Of a DNA stretch of 27,737 nucleotides, positions 1-7,092 are shown piece after piece (the first letter of the stretch is position 1; each line of letters begins with the position of its first letter). Origin of the DNA: RUG11462 sp045649405 (GTDB lineage Bacteria; Bacillota; Clostridia; Oscillospirales; Acutalibacteraceae); the NCBI GenBank assembly GCA_045649405.1, contig JAZRPW010000025.1:1-27737 (forward strand), written 5' to 3'. A model generated the notes under the pieces. That model saw only the letters and a program-made list of their open reading frames with translations, searched no databases and was not told the DNA's origin. The position numbers were made by a program, and so were the translations under genes.

Positions 1-1617
1 GGTATCATGAAACCTGTTTCAAAAATGGATGGTGATTCACTCCCAGTTTCAGCATTCGTTGACCACGCTGATGGTACATTCGAACATGGTGCTGCTGCTT
101 ACGAAAAACGTGGCGTTGCTGTTAACGTTCCTGCATGGAATAATGAAACTTGTGTAGGTTGTAACAAGTGTGCATTTGTTTGTCCACACGCTACAATCAG
201 ACCTTATGCTGTTTCTGAAGAAGAAAAAGCAGGCGCTCCTGCAAACATTAGATTTGCTGAAAAAGAAAAACTCGTTTCAAATAAAGGTTATGCTTATACT
301 CTTGCTGTTTCACCTATGGACTGTATGGGTTGTGGCGTTTGTGTTGGCGTTTGTCCTACAAACTCACTCACAATGGTTTCTCGTGAATCACAAGATGCTG
401 AACAAGAAGTATTTGATTACTGTGTAGCTAACGTTACAGAAAAAGAAGATGTAACTGCTAACATCAATGCTATTACTTCACAATTCAAACAACCATTGCT
501 CGAGTTCTCAGGCTCATGTGCAGGTTGTGCTGAAACATCATACGCTCGTCTTATCACACAATTGTTTGGTGACAGAATGTACATCTCTAACGCAACAGGT
601 TGTTCATCAATCTGGGGTGGTCCAGCTGCTACATCACCATACACAGTAAACAAAGAGGGTAAAGGTCCAGCTTGGGCTAACTCATTGTTCGAAGACAACG
701 CTGAACACGGTTACGGTATGTACCTTGGTCAAAAAGCTCTTCGTGAAAACCTCATTGCTAAAGTTGAAGAAATGATGGCTTCAGATAAAGCTACCGATGA
801 CTTTAAAGCTGTTGCTCAAGCTTATCTTGATACTAAAGATGATAGCGAAGCTAATAGCAAAGCTACTGATAAACTCGTTTGCGCTCTTGAAGCTGCTGCA
901 AATGACGGTTGTCCAACTGCTAAAGAAATTCTTGAACAAAAAGAATTCCTTAACAAAAAATCAGTTTGGATCTTCGGTGGTGACGGTTGGGCATACGATA
1001 TCGGCTTCGGTGGTGTTGACCACGTTCTCGCTTCTGGCGAAGATGTAAATATCATGGTATTCGATACTGAAGTTTACTCAAATACTGGTGGTCAAGCTTC
1101 TAAAGCTTCAAACATCGGTCAAGTTGCTCAATTTGCTGCTGCTGGTAAAGCAATCAACAAGAAGAGCCTTTCAGAAATCGCTATGTCTTATGGCTATGTA
1201 TATGTAGCACAAATTGCTATGGGTGCTGATATGAATCAAACTCTTAAAGCAATTCGTGAAGCTGAAGCTTATCCAGGTCCATCACTCATCATTGGTTATG
1301 CTCCTTGTGAAATGCACTCAATCAAGGGTGGTATGGTTAACTGTCAAGCTGAAATGAAGAAAGCTGTTGACTGTGGTTACTGGAACATGTTCCGTTTCAA
1401 CCCAGCACTCAAAGCTGAAGGCAAAAATCCATTTGCTATGGATTCAAAAGCTCCTACAACAAGTTATAAAGACTTCATCATGAACGAAGCAAGATACTCA
1501 TCACTTACTCGTTCATTCCCAGAACGTGCAGAAGAATTGTTTGATAAAGCTGAAAAAGCTTCTATCGATAAATACAATCATCTTGTTCGTCTTGGCGATT
1601 TGTATGGTCAAAAATAA
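1..1617 (+). CDS. nifJ: Pyruvate:ferredoxin (flavodoxin) oxidoreductase, C-terminal part; 5' end outside window
   Basis: This enzyme oxidises pyruvate with CoA to acetyl-CoA and CO2 and reduces ferredoxin, in the cytoplasm of anaerobes. The frame is open from base 1; the first ATG (base 7) is internal, so about half of a roughly 1170-residue protein is missing upstream. Residues below are counted from that ATG. A two-cluster ferredoxin domain shows Cys49/52/55/59 and Cys106/109/112/116. The cysteines of the third cluster are Cys171 and Cys174 (CAGCAET), Cys199 (NATGCSS) and Cys434 (YAPCEMHS). The thiamine diphosphate site is GDGWAYDIGFGG (325-336), followed by DTEVYSNTGGQ (353-363). All are as expected for the single-chain enzyme. 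Codon use looks biased towards a restricted set (many GCT, CTC and GGT), which fits high expression. The gene ends in TAA and is followed by its own terminator, so it is probably the last gene of its transcript. Confidence 0.97.
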   Translation, partial: GIMKPVSKMDGDSLPVSAFVDHADGTFEHGAAAYEKRGVAVNVPAWNNETCVGCNKCAFVCPHATIRPYAVSEEEKAGAPANIRFAEKEKLVSNKGYAYTLAVSPMDCMGCGVCVGVCPTNSLTMVSRESQDAEQEVFDYCVANVTEKEDVTANINAITSQFKQPLLEFSGSCAGCAETSYARLITQLFGDRMYISNATGCSSIWGGPAATSPYTVNKEGKGPAWANSLFEDNAEHGYGMYLGQKALRENLIAKVEEMMASDKATDDFKAVAQAYLDTKDDSEANSKATDKLVCALEAAANDGCPTAKEILEQKEFLNKKSVWIFGGDGWAYDIGFGGVDHVLASGEDVNIMVFDTEVYSNTGGQASKASNIGQVAQFAAAGKAINKKSLSEIAMSYGYVYVAQIAMGADMNQTLKAIREAEAYPGPSLIIGYAPCEMHSIKGGMVNCQAEMKKAVDCGYWNMFRFNPALKAEGKNPFAMDSKAPTTSYKDFIMNEARYSSLTRSFPERAEELFDKAEKASIDKYNHLVRLGDLYGQK

Positions 1618-1632
1618 TTTGATTTAAATTTT

Positions 1633-1676
1633 AAAAACTCTCTATGATTTTTCATAGAGAGTTTTTTCTTTTTTTA
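1633..1676 (+). terminator. Intrinsic terminator after nifJ
   Basis: A perfect 15-bp inverted repeat (1633-1647 and 1652-1666, core ACTCTCTATGA/TCATAGAGAGT) encloses a TTTT loop and runs into a T-rich tract with one C. It lies 15 bases after the nifJ stop codon. Confidence 0.93.
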
Positions 1677-1706
1677 ACAAAAATGTAAAGAAAAATTAAC
1701 AAAATC

Positions 1707-1735
1707 TTGATTTTTTCAAAATAAGTTGTTATAAT
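1707..1735 (+). promoter_or_regulatory. Sigma-A-type promoter of the HTH-glmM unit
   Basis: TTGATT at 1707-1712 and a consensus TATAAT at 1730-1735 are separated by exactly 17 bases. The site lies between the nifJ terminator and the HTH-glmM start. It predicts transcription from about 1742 and a leader of about 140 nt, which is long enough to hold control elements. Confidence 0.72.
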
Positions 1736-1753
1736 TAAATAAAAATAAGACAA

Positions 1754-1852
1754 GCTGCAACTTTTGGTTGCGAAAAGTTCAAACTAATATTGATAGATTT
1801 TTTGAAATAATAGTTGTATTATGTAATAGTAATAGTTATGTTTGAAATAATA
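1754..1852 (+). promoter_or_regulatory. Leader of HTH-glmM with alternative hairpins and a direct repeat; possible operator region
   Basis: Two short hairpins overlap and exclude each other: GCAAC-ttttg-GTTGC, and AACTTTT-ggttgcg-AAAAGTT (1759-1779). Further down, the 12-mer TTTGAAATAATA occurs at 1801-1812 and again at 1841-1852. The copies are 40 bases apart, about four helical turns, so a protein could bind both on the same face of the DNA. Because the next gene encodes a DNA-binding domain, autoregulation here is a reasonable guess. The sequence is very AT-rich, so chance repeats are not excluded. No known riboswitch was recognised. Confidence 0.35.
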
Positions 1853-1882
1853 ATTACTATAAACATTAATAAGGAGATTATT

Positions 1883-3505
1883 ATGACAATTGGTGAAAAG
1901 ATTACTCATCTTAGAAGTGTAGCAAATATTTCACAAGAAGCACTTGCTGAAAAACTTTCGGTTTCAAGACAATCTGTTTCAAAATGGGAAATGGACCAAG
2001 CATTGCCACAAATTGATAAAGTTTTACAGCTTTGTGAATTGTTCAAAATTTCAACTGATGAACTTTTATATGACAAAATTCACATTGAAAGAACAAAAAC
2101 AGGTGAAAAGAGAAAAAATAAATATTTTGGTACTGATGGTTTTAGAGGCGAAGCTAACTTGAATCTTACATCAATGCATGCTTACAAAGTTGGTAGGTTC
2201 TTGGGATGGTATTATTCTTCGCCACTTTCAGGTTGCAAAACAAGTGGTTATCGCCCTAAAATTGTTATTGGTAAAGATACTCGACGCTCAAGTTATATGC
2301 TTGAATATTCAATTGTAGCAGGCATTACTGCTTCAGGTGCTGATGCTTATATGCTTCACGTTACAACAACACCTAGCGTTTCTTATGTAACAAGACAGGA
2401 TGAGTTCGATTGTGGTATTATGATTACTGCTTCACACAATCCTTTTTATGATAACGGAATTAAAATCATTAATAAGTATGGCGAAAAGTTAGATGACGAT
2501 ACTACTGCGTTAATAGAAGCTTATCTTGATGGTGACCTAGACGAATTAGGCGTGTGTGGAGAAGATTTACCAATTGCTCATCGTGAAAGAATTGGTTGCA
2601 TTGTTGACTATGTTTCAGGTAGAAATAGATATGTTGGTTATTTGATTTCTGTTGCTTCACATTCTTATAAAAATTTGAGAATCGGACTTGATTGTGCAAA
2701 TGGCGCTTCTTGGATGATTGCAAAAGCTGTTTTTGATGCACTCGGTGCTCAAACAGTTGTAATTGGTAATCAACCTGATGGACTTAATGTTAATGATGGC
2801 TGTGGCTCAACTCATATTGAAAGACTATGCGAACTTGTCAAATCAAATCATTTAGATGTTGGTTTTGCGTTTGATGGTGACTGTGACAGATGTATTGCAG
2901 TTGATGAATACGGAAATGTAATTAACGGCGATAAAATGATGTTTGTTTTAGCAAATCGTTTAAATTCTCGTGGAATGTTAAATAAAAATACCGTTGTTGC
3001 AACTGTAATGTCAAACAGTGGATTCTTTGCTTCTTTGAAAAATGCAGGTATTAATTGCGAACAAACAAAAGTAGGCGATAGATTTGTTTATGAATGTATG
3101 CAAAATAATGATTTTTCGCTTGGTGGAGAAGAGTCTGGACACATTATTCTCAAAAAATACGCTACTACTGGTGACGGCCTTTTGACAGCAATTATGCTTG
3201 CTGAAGAAATGTGTGATAAAAAGACTTCGCTTTTCAAACTTGCTGAGCCAGTCAAACTTTATCCTCAGTTTTTGATTAATTTGAGAGTTAAAGATAAATC
3301 AAAAGCTAAGAATGATGTTGAAGTTCAAAAAGAACTTAAAATTGTTGATGAATTAATTAACGGCAATGGTAGGGTATTGATTAGAGAAAGTGGCACTGAG
3401 CCGGTTATTCGTGTAATGGTTGAGAGTGAAAGCGATGAACTTTGCAAAGAGTATGCAAATAGAATTGCTAATGTAATTAAAGAAAGAGGACATTGTTGTG
3501 AATAA
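1883..3505 (+). CDS. glmM: Phosphoglucosamine mutase with N-terminal XRE-type helix-turn-helix domain
   Basis: The catalytic part interconverts glucosamine-6-P and glucosamine-1-P on the way to UDP-GlcNAc and peptidoglycan. The start is the ATG at 1883 with AAGGAG 6-7 bases upstream; an in-frame start at 1814 has no ribosome binding site. The protein is 540 residues, about 90 more than usual for GlmM. Residues 1-63 form a classic XRE/Cro DNA-binding domain (SQEALAEKL, then SVSRQSVSKWE as recognition helix), and 64-79 are a charged linker. Residues 80-540 are GlmM: YFGTDGFRG (81-89), phosphoserine loop TASHNP with Ser184, metal loop DGDCDR (331-336), sugar loop GGEESGH (414-420) and phosphate loop RESGTEPVIR (501-510). 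All catalytic elements are intact. No in-frame start codon lies in the linker, so the mutase cannot easily be made alone. The next gene overlaps its end. The identification is firm; the role of the HTH domain is unknown. Confidence 0.93.
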   Translation: MTIGEKITHLRSVANISQEALAEKLSVSRQSVSKWEMDQALPQIDKVLQLCELFKISTDELLYDKIHIERTKTGEKRKNKYFGTDGFRGEANLNLTSMHAYKVGRFLGWYYSSPLSGCKTSGYRPKIVIGKDTRRSSYMLEYSIVAGITASGADAYMLHVTTTPSVSYVTRQDEFDCGIMITASHNPFYDNGIKIINKYGEKLDDDTTALIEAYLDGDLDELGVCGEDLPIAHRERIGCIVDYVSGRNRYVGYLISVASHSYKNLRIGLDCANGASWMIAKAVFDALGAQTVVIGNQPDGLNVNDGCGSTHIERLCELVKSNHLDVGFAFDGDCDRCIAVDEYGNVINGDKMMFVLANRLNSRGMLNKNTVVATVMSNSGFFASLKNAGINCEQTKVGDRFVYECMQNNDFSLGGEESGHIILKKYATTGDGLLTAIMLAEEMCDKKTSLFKLAEPVKLYPQFLINLRVKDKSKAKNDVEVQKELKIVDELINGNGRVLIRESGTEPVIRVMVESESDELCKEYANRIANVIKERGHCCE

Positions 3506-4163
3506 ATTGGTAAAAACAAAAGATTTATATGAGTGTAATGTTTCGTATTTAAAAGATTTATTTGATTCTTGTGAATACCCTTGGGAAATGCTAAGTAAAA
3601 TTAAAGAAGTGTGTAAAACTTTAATTGAAAAAGGCATTGAAGGGTTTACTGAAATAAAGCCAGGAGTTTTGGTTGGTAATGGTGTAACAATAGCAGAAAC
3701 TGCTACAATTATCGCACCGGCAATTATTGGTCCTAATACCGAAATTAGACCAGGTGCTTATATTAGAGGCAATGTGATTACTGGCGAAGGTTGTGTTATC
3801 GGTAATTCGTCTGAATTTAAAAACTGCATTTTGCTTGATAATGTTCAAGTTCCACACTATAATTATGTTGGTGATTCAGTTTTGGGCAACAAAGCGCATA
3901 TGGGTGCTGGCTCAATTTGCTCAAATCTTAAATCAGACGGAAAGAATATTGTCATTCATGGCGAAACAGAAATTGAAACTGGTCTTCGCAAGATTGGTGG
4001 TATTTTGGCAGATGGTGCTGATGTTGGCTGTGGTTGTGTAATTAATCCAGGTACTGTTATTGGTAAAAAAACATCTGTTTATCCATTGACTGCTTTGCGT
4101 GGTGTAATTCCTGCAAATTGTATTGTTAAATCATTAGATAATATCGTTTTAAGAAGAGATTAA
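3498..4163 (+). CDS. Stand-alone GlmU-C-type glucosamine-1-phosphate N-acetyltransferase (left-handed beta-helix)
   Basis: The protein probably acetylates glucosamine-1-P with acetyl-CoA to GlcNAc-1-P. It starts at GTG 3498, eight bases inside the end of glmM, with AGAGGA seven bases upstream. Residues 1-50 look helical and are not recognised. From about 55 to 210, hexapeptide repeats (for example VGNGVTIAETATIIAPAIIG) predict a left-handed beta-helix. Residues matching the acetyltransferase site of E. coli GlmU can be picked out: Arg84 (RPG), Lys108, His120 and Tyr123 (PHYNYVGD) and Asn143. The spacings Lys to His (12) and His to Asn (23) equal those of E. coli. The uridylyltransferase half of GlmU is absent, so a separate enzyme must make UDP-GlcNAc. 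Proteins of this type are often annotated as UDP-GlcNAc pyrophosphorylase, which this sequence does not support. Another sugar-phosphate acyltransferase remains possible. Confidence 0.8.
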   Translation: MNKLVKTKDLYECNVSYLKDLFDSCEYPWEMLSKIKEVCKTLIEKGIEGFTEIKPGVLVGNGVTIAETATIIAPAIIGPNTEIRPGAYIRGNVITGEGCVIGNSSEFKNCILLDNVQVPHYNYVGDSVLGNKAHMGAGSICSNLKSDGKNIVIHGETEIETGLRKIGGILADGADVGCGCVINPGTVIGKKTSVYPLTALRGVIPANCIVKSLDNIVLRRD

Positions 4164-4174
4164 GGAGAATTTTT

Positions 4175-4885
4175 ATGAATTTTATTACTGTTAAAACCTA
4201 TGAAGAATTAAGCAAAAAAGCTGCTGAACTTATTGCAGCACAAATGCTTGTTAAACCAAATTGTGTTTTAGGCCTTGCAACTGGCTCATCTCCGGTAGGC
4301 ACTTATAAAGAACTTATTCAAAAGAATAAAGATGGCGTAATTGATTTTTCTACTGTTACAAGCGTTAACCTTGATGAATATGTTGGTCTTGATGGCTCAA
4401 ATGACCAAAGTTATCGTTACTTTATGAATGATAATCTTTTCAATCATGTAAACATTGATAAAACTAAAACATTTGTACCTAATGGTTGTGCTGATGACTT
4501 GAAAACAGAAGGTGAAAATTACGACAAACTCATTAAAGATTTGGGTGGAATTGATTTGCAACTTTTAGGCATAGGTCTTGATGGACACATTGGTTTTAAC
4601 GAGCCAGATGAAGTGTTTGTAAAAGAAACACATGAAGTTGTTCTTGATGAATCAACAATTGAAGCAAATGCAAGATTTTTTGATGATATCAACGATGTTC
4701 CAAAAACTGCAATCACAATGGGTATGATGTCAATTATGCAAGCTAAAAAGGTTCTTTTGGTTGCAAATGGTGCGGCTAAAAAAGAGATTGTAGAAAAAGC
4801 ATTCTTTGGTCCAATTACACCACAAGTACCAGCTTCAATCTTGCAATTACACCCTGATGTTACTGTTATTTATAGTGAAAATTAA
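4175..4885 (+). CDS. nagB: Glucosamine-6-phosphate deaminase/isomerase
   Basis: NagB interconverts glucosamine-6-P with fructose-6-P plus ammonia in the cytoplasm. The ATG at 4175 follows AAGGAG by six bases. At 236 residues the protein matches the short Gram-positive form; the E. coli enzyme has a longer C-terminus. Visible motifs are the phosphate loop LATGSSPVGTY (34-44), VNLDEYVGL with Asp67, and LGIGLDGHIGFNEP, which holds the catalytic Asp136, His138 and Glu143 set. The gene is third in line after glmM and the acetyltransferase, with an 11-base gap. NagB is usually catabolic, next to nagA or a transporter. Here it sits with two biosynthetic enzymes sharing its product, so it may supply GlcN-6-P from ammonia or drain an excess of it. 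The direction is inference. Confidence 0.95.
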   Translation: MNFITVKTYEELSKKAAELIAAQMLVKPNCVLGLATGSSPVGTYKELIQKNKDGVIDFSTVTSVNLDEYVGLDGSNDQSYRYFMNDNLFNHVNIDKTKTFVPNGCADDLKTEGENYDKLIKDLGGIDLQLLGIGLDGHIGFNEPDEVFVKETHEVVLDESTIEANARFFDDINDVPKTAITMGMMSIMQAKKVLLVANGAAKKEIVEKAFFGPITPQVPASILQLHPDVTVIYSEN

Positions 4886-4892
4886 AAAACAA

Positions 4893-4925
4893 AAAAGCTT
4901 TCTCTAATTTAGAGAAAGCTTTTTA
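4893..4925. terminator. Bidirectional terminator between nagB and the convergent ACT-protein gene
   Basis: A 13-bp perfect inverted repeat (4893-4905 and 4911-4923, core AGCTTTCTCT/AGAGAAAGCT) is flanked by A-rich sequence to the left and T-rich sequence to the right. It therefore has a U-tract on either strand. The stop codon of the minus-strand ACT gene (4909-4911) lies within the loop and arm. Confidence 0.9.
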
Positions 4926-5370
4926 TTTCGTTTAAAGCATATTCTGCAGTTAAAAGTGATGTGTTAGATACTAATAATGAAACCTCGTTTTCACTTGAGC
5001 AAATTAACAAAATCTCAATATTAAGAGAGCAAAATTTATCTAACACAAGTGAAAGGGAAGAAGACTTGTTTAAGTTATTTGAAGTTATTGTTAATTTTGA
5101 GTTTGAAGCGCAAACTGAAAATTTTAAATCATTATATTTCTGTTTTAATTCTGTCAAAATTTTAACTGCACTTTTTAAGTCACTATCATTAATGGTGAAT
5201 GATAACTGAGTGTTAAAAGTGTGAGTTAATGGTCGACAAATCATATCTATCTCAATATTTTCAAGAAAAAACCTGCTGAAAAGCAATGAGATAAAACATG
5301 TTTCAGCAGGGATTTTATAAACATTAATTTGTGTAACATCCTCTTTTAAATTAAAAGAAAATTGTTCCAG
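4909..5370 (-). CDS. Tandem ACT-domain protein resembling the aspartokinase regulatory region; probable CTG start
   Basis: A 153-residue protein made of two ACT domains and nothing else. Residues 13-85 (VTQINVYKIPAET, then ENIEIDMI and LSFTINDSDL) and 90-153 (KLTITSN, then LNIEILLICSSENEVSLLV) follow the aspartokinase pattern, in which the second domain reads roughly INIQMISTSEIKISVVV. The first ATG/GTG/TTG in frame (TTG at 5286) would cut the first strand of ACT1 and has no ribosome binding site. Extending upstream gives a full domain beginning at CTG 5370, seven bases after GGAGG (5382-5378); an in-frame ATT just before it is too close. The gene is last in asd-dapA-dapB, 20 bases after dapB. 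B. subtilis makes its separate aspartokinase beta subunit from an internal start; here the module is its own gene. It may bind lysine, threonine or diaminopimelate and act on aspartokinase encoded elsewhere. No catalytic domain is present. Confidence 0.8.
   Translation of the reverse strand: MEQFSFNLKEDVTQINVYKIPAETCFISLLFSRFFLENIEIDMICRPLTHTFNTQLSFTINDSDLKSAVKILTELKQKYNDLKFSVCASNSKLTITSNNLNKSSSLSLVLDKFCSLNIEILLICSSENEVSLLVSNTSLLTAEYALNEIKSFL
5266..5310 (-). promoter_or_regulatory. Terminator-like hairpin inside the start of the ACT gene
   Basis: On the minus strand, CCTGCTGAAA (5310-5301) is repeated inverted as TTTCAGCAGG (5281-5272), with a 19-nt loop and six T (5271-5266) directly after. 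This has the form of an intrinsic terminator, but it lies about 60 bases inside a coding frame that continues through it. The loop is long, so the strength is uncertain. It could lower expression of the ACT protein relative to asd-dapA-dapB unless ribosomes keep it open. Confidence 0.45.
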
Positions 5371-5390
5371 AATAAAACCTCCAAAGAAAG

Positions 5391-6149
5391 TTATTTGTCT
5401 GCTAACATATCAGACATTGAATAAATTCCTTTGTCTTGTGTTTTTAAGAAAAGTGCCGCATTAACAGCGCCAACTGCAAAGATTTCCTTGCTTCTTGCAG
5501 AGTGAGAGAGTTTAACAATTTCATCTCTTCCTGCAAAAATAATTTCGTGTTCACCAACAATAGTACCACCACGAATTGCATGCATACCAATTTCTTTTTT
5601 AGGTCTTTTTACTCTTTTTGAATGACGGTCATATTCATAAGAATATTCATTGTCAAGAGTTTCGTTAATTGCATCTGCAAGCATAATTGCTGTGCCTGAA
5701 GGAGCATCAATCTTTTGATTGTGATGCGCTTCAACAATTTCAATGTCAAAGTCATCTGCAAGAATAGCGGTGGCTTTTTTTGCAAGCTCAGCCAAAAGAT
5801 TAACACCGAGTGACATATTGTAAGTAAAGAAAATAGGAACTTCTTTTGAAGCTGCATTAATACTATCAATATGCTCTTTCTCAAGACCAGTAGTAGCAAT
5901 TACAGTTGGAATATTGTTTTTTGTGGCAAAAGCCAACATACTTTCAAGTGCAGATGGATGAGAAAAATCAATAATAACATCAATTGTTTCTTTTACATCT
6001 TCAAAATTTTTGTAGATAGGGAAGTCAGAATAAGATACACCAATCGGGTCAATACCTGCAACAACGCTACAGTTGTCACGTTTTGAAACGCAATCAGCAA
6101 TAACTCTGCCCATTTTTCCACAAGCACCAACAAGAAGTATATTAGTCAA
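5391..6149 (-). CDS. dapB: 4-hydroxy-tetrahydrodipicolinate reductase
   Basis: DapB reduces the DapA product to tetrahydrodipicolinate with NAD(P)H, a step to diaminopimelate and lysine. It is 252 residues, a normal length. The nucleotide loop is GACGKMG (8-14). The substrate and catalytic segment EAHHNQKIDAPSGTA carries His142, His143 and Lys146, and GGTIVGEHEIIF follows later. The start is TTG at 6149, preceded by AAAGGA about ten bases upstream; no ATG or GTG gives a complete Rossmann strand. The gene lies 28 bases after dapA and 20 before the ACT gene. The weak start codon may tune its level. Confidence 0.95.
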   Translation of the reverse strand: MTNILLVGACGKMGRVIADCVSKRDNCSVVAGIDPIGVSYSDFPIYKNFEDVKETIDVIIDFSHPSALESMLAFATKNNIPTVIATTGLEKEHIDSINAASKEVPIFFTYNMSLGVNLLAELAKKATAILADDFDIEIVEAHHNQKIDAPSGTAIMLADAINETLDNEYSYEYDRHSKRVKRPKKEIGMHAIRGGTIVGEHEIIFAGRDEIVKLSHSARSKEIFAVGAVNAALFLKTQDKGIYSMSDMLADK

Positions 6150-6177
6150 AAGTTACACATCCTTTGTGTTGTTTAAA

Positions 6178-7068
6178 TTATTTTACTAAACCGTGTTTTT
6201 TAAGTGAGTTGTAAAGTTTTGCTCTGTTTGCTTCGGTTGGTCTTACAAGTGGCAATCTACATTCGCCAACTTCCATACCCATCATATTCATTGCCTCTTT
6301 AACTGGGGTAGGGTTTACTTCACAGAACAAATCATTAATAAGTTCTAAATATTCAAGTTGTAATTTAAGTGATTTTTCAACGTTGCCATCTAAAAACTCT
6401 TGACAAATGTTGTGAGTTTCTTCAGGGCAAACGTTAGATAAAACTGAAATTACACCTTTTGCACCAAGTGCCATAATTGGAACGATTTGGTCATCATTAC
6501 CTGAGTAGATTTGCAAATCATCACCACAAAGTTCAGCAATTTTAGCAATTTGTGAAATGTTGCCAGATGCTTCTTTAATAGCAACAATGTTTTTATGCTC
6601 TGATAATTTTTTGCAGGTTTCAGGAGTAATGTTAAGACCTGTTCTTGAAGGAACAGAATAAAGAATAATTGGAATATTAACTCTGTCTGCAATATAGAAA
6701 TAGTGAGCAACCAAACCTTCTTGTGATGTTTTGTTGTAATAAGGAGTTACTAACAAAAGTGCGTCAGCACCAACTTCTTCAGCATACATTGAAAGTTCTG
6801 CTGCAAAGTAAGTTTCGTTAGAACCGGTACCTGCAATAACAGGCACTCTTTTATTAACATAGTCAACAGTGAATTTAATTACATCTTTATGCTCTTGGTG
6901 TGACATTGTAGCGCTTTCGCCAGTTGTACCACAAATTACAATAGCATCAGTTTTGTTATCAATTTGAAAATCAATAACTTCTTTTAATTTTTCATAGTTA
7001 ACAGAGCCATCTGCGTGCATTGGAGTGATAATAGCAACGCCAGCGCCTGTGAATACAGTTTTCTTCAT
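6178..7068 (-). CDS. dapA: 4-hydroxy-tetrahydrodipicolinate synthase
   Basis: DapA condenses pyruvate with aspartate semialdehyde, the first committed step to lysine and diaminopimelate. The product is a 296-residue TIM barrel. Active-site residues are visible: Thr48-Thr49 (CGTTGES), Tyr137 (LYSVPSRTG), Arg142 and the Schiff-base Lys165 (VAIKEASGN). The ATG at 7068 is preferred because AAAGG lies 11 bases upstream; an in-frame TTG three codons earlier is too close to that site. The gap to asd is 24 bases. The product is cytoplasmic and normally a homotetramer. Whether lysine inhibits it cannot be read from the sequence. Confidence 0.97.
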   Translation of the reverse strand: MKKTVFTGAGVAIITPMHADGSVNYEKLKEVIDFQIDNKTDAIVICGTTGESATMSHQEHKDVIKFTVDYVNKRVPVIAGTGSNETYFAAELSMYAEEVGADALLLVTPYYNKTSQEGLVAHYFYIADRVNIPIILYSVPSRTGLNITPETCKKLSEHKNIVAIKEASGNISQIAKIAELCGDDLQIYSGNDDQIVPIMALGAKGVISVLSNVCPEETHNICQEFLDGNVEKSLKLQLEYLELINDLFCEVNPTPVKEAMNMMGMEVGECRLPLVRPTEANRAKLYNSLKKHGLVK

Positions 7069-7092
7069 AATCTTCAAAACCTTTCAGAAAAA

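Noticed and set aside
1814..1882. In-frame upstream start for HTH-glmM
   Set aside because: The extra 23 residues are an Ile/Asn-rich AT-rich translation with no ribosome binding site, while ATG 1883 has AAGGAG at the right distance and begins the HTH domain.
4961..5209. Plus-strand open frame within the ACT gene
   Set aside because: It is a shadow of the minus-strand gene, which has ACT-domain sequence and a ribosome binding site.
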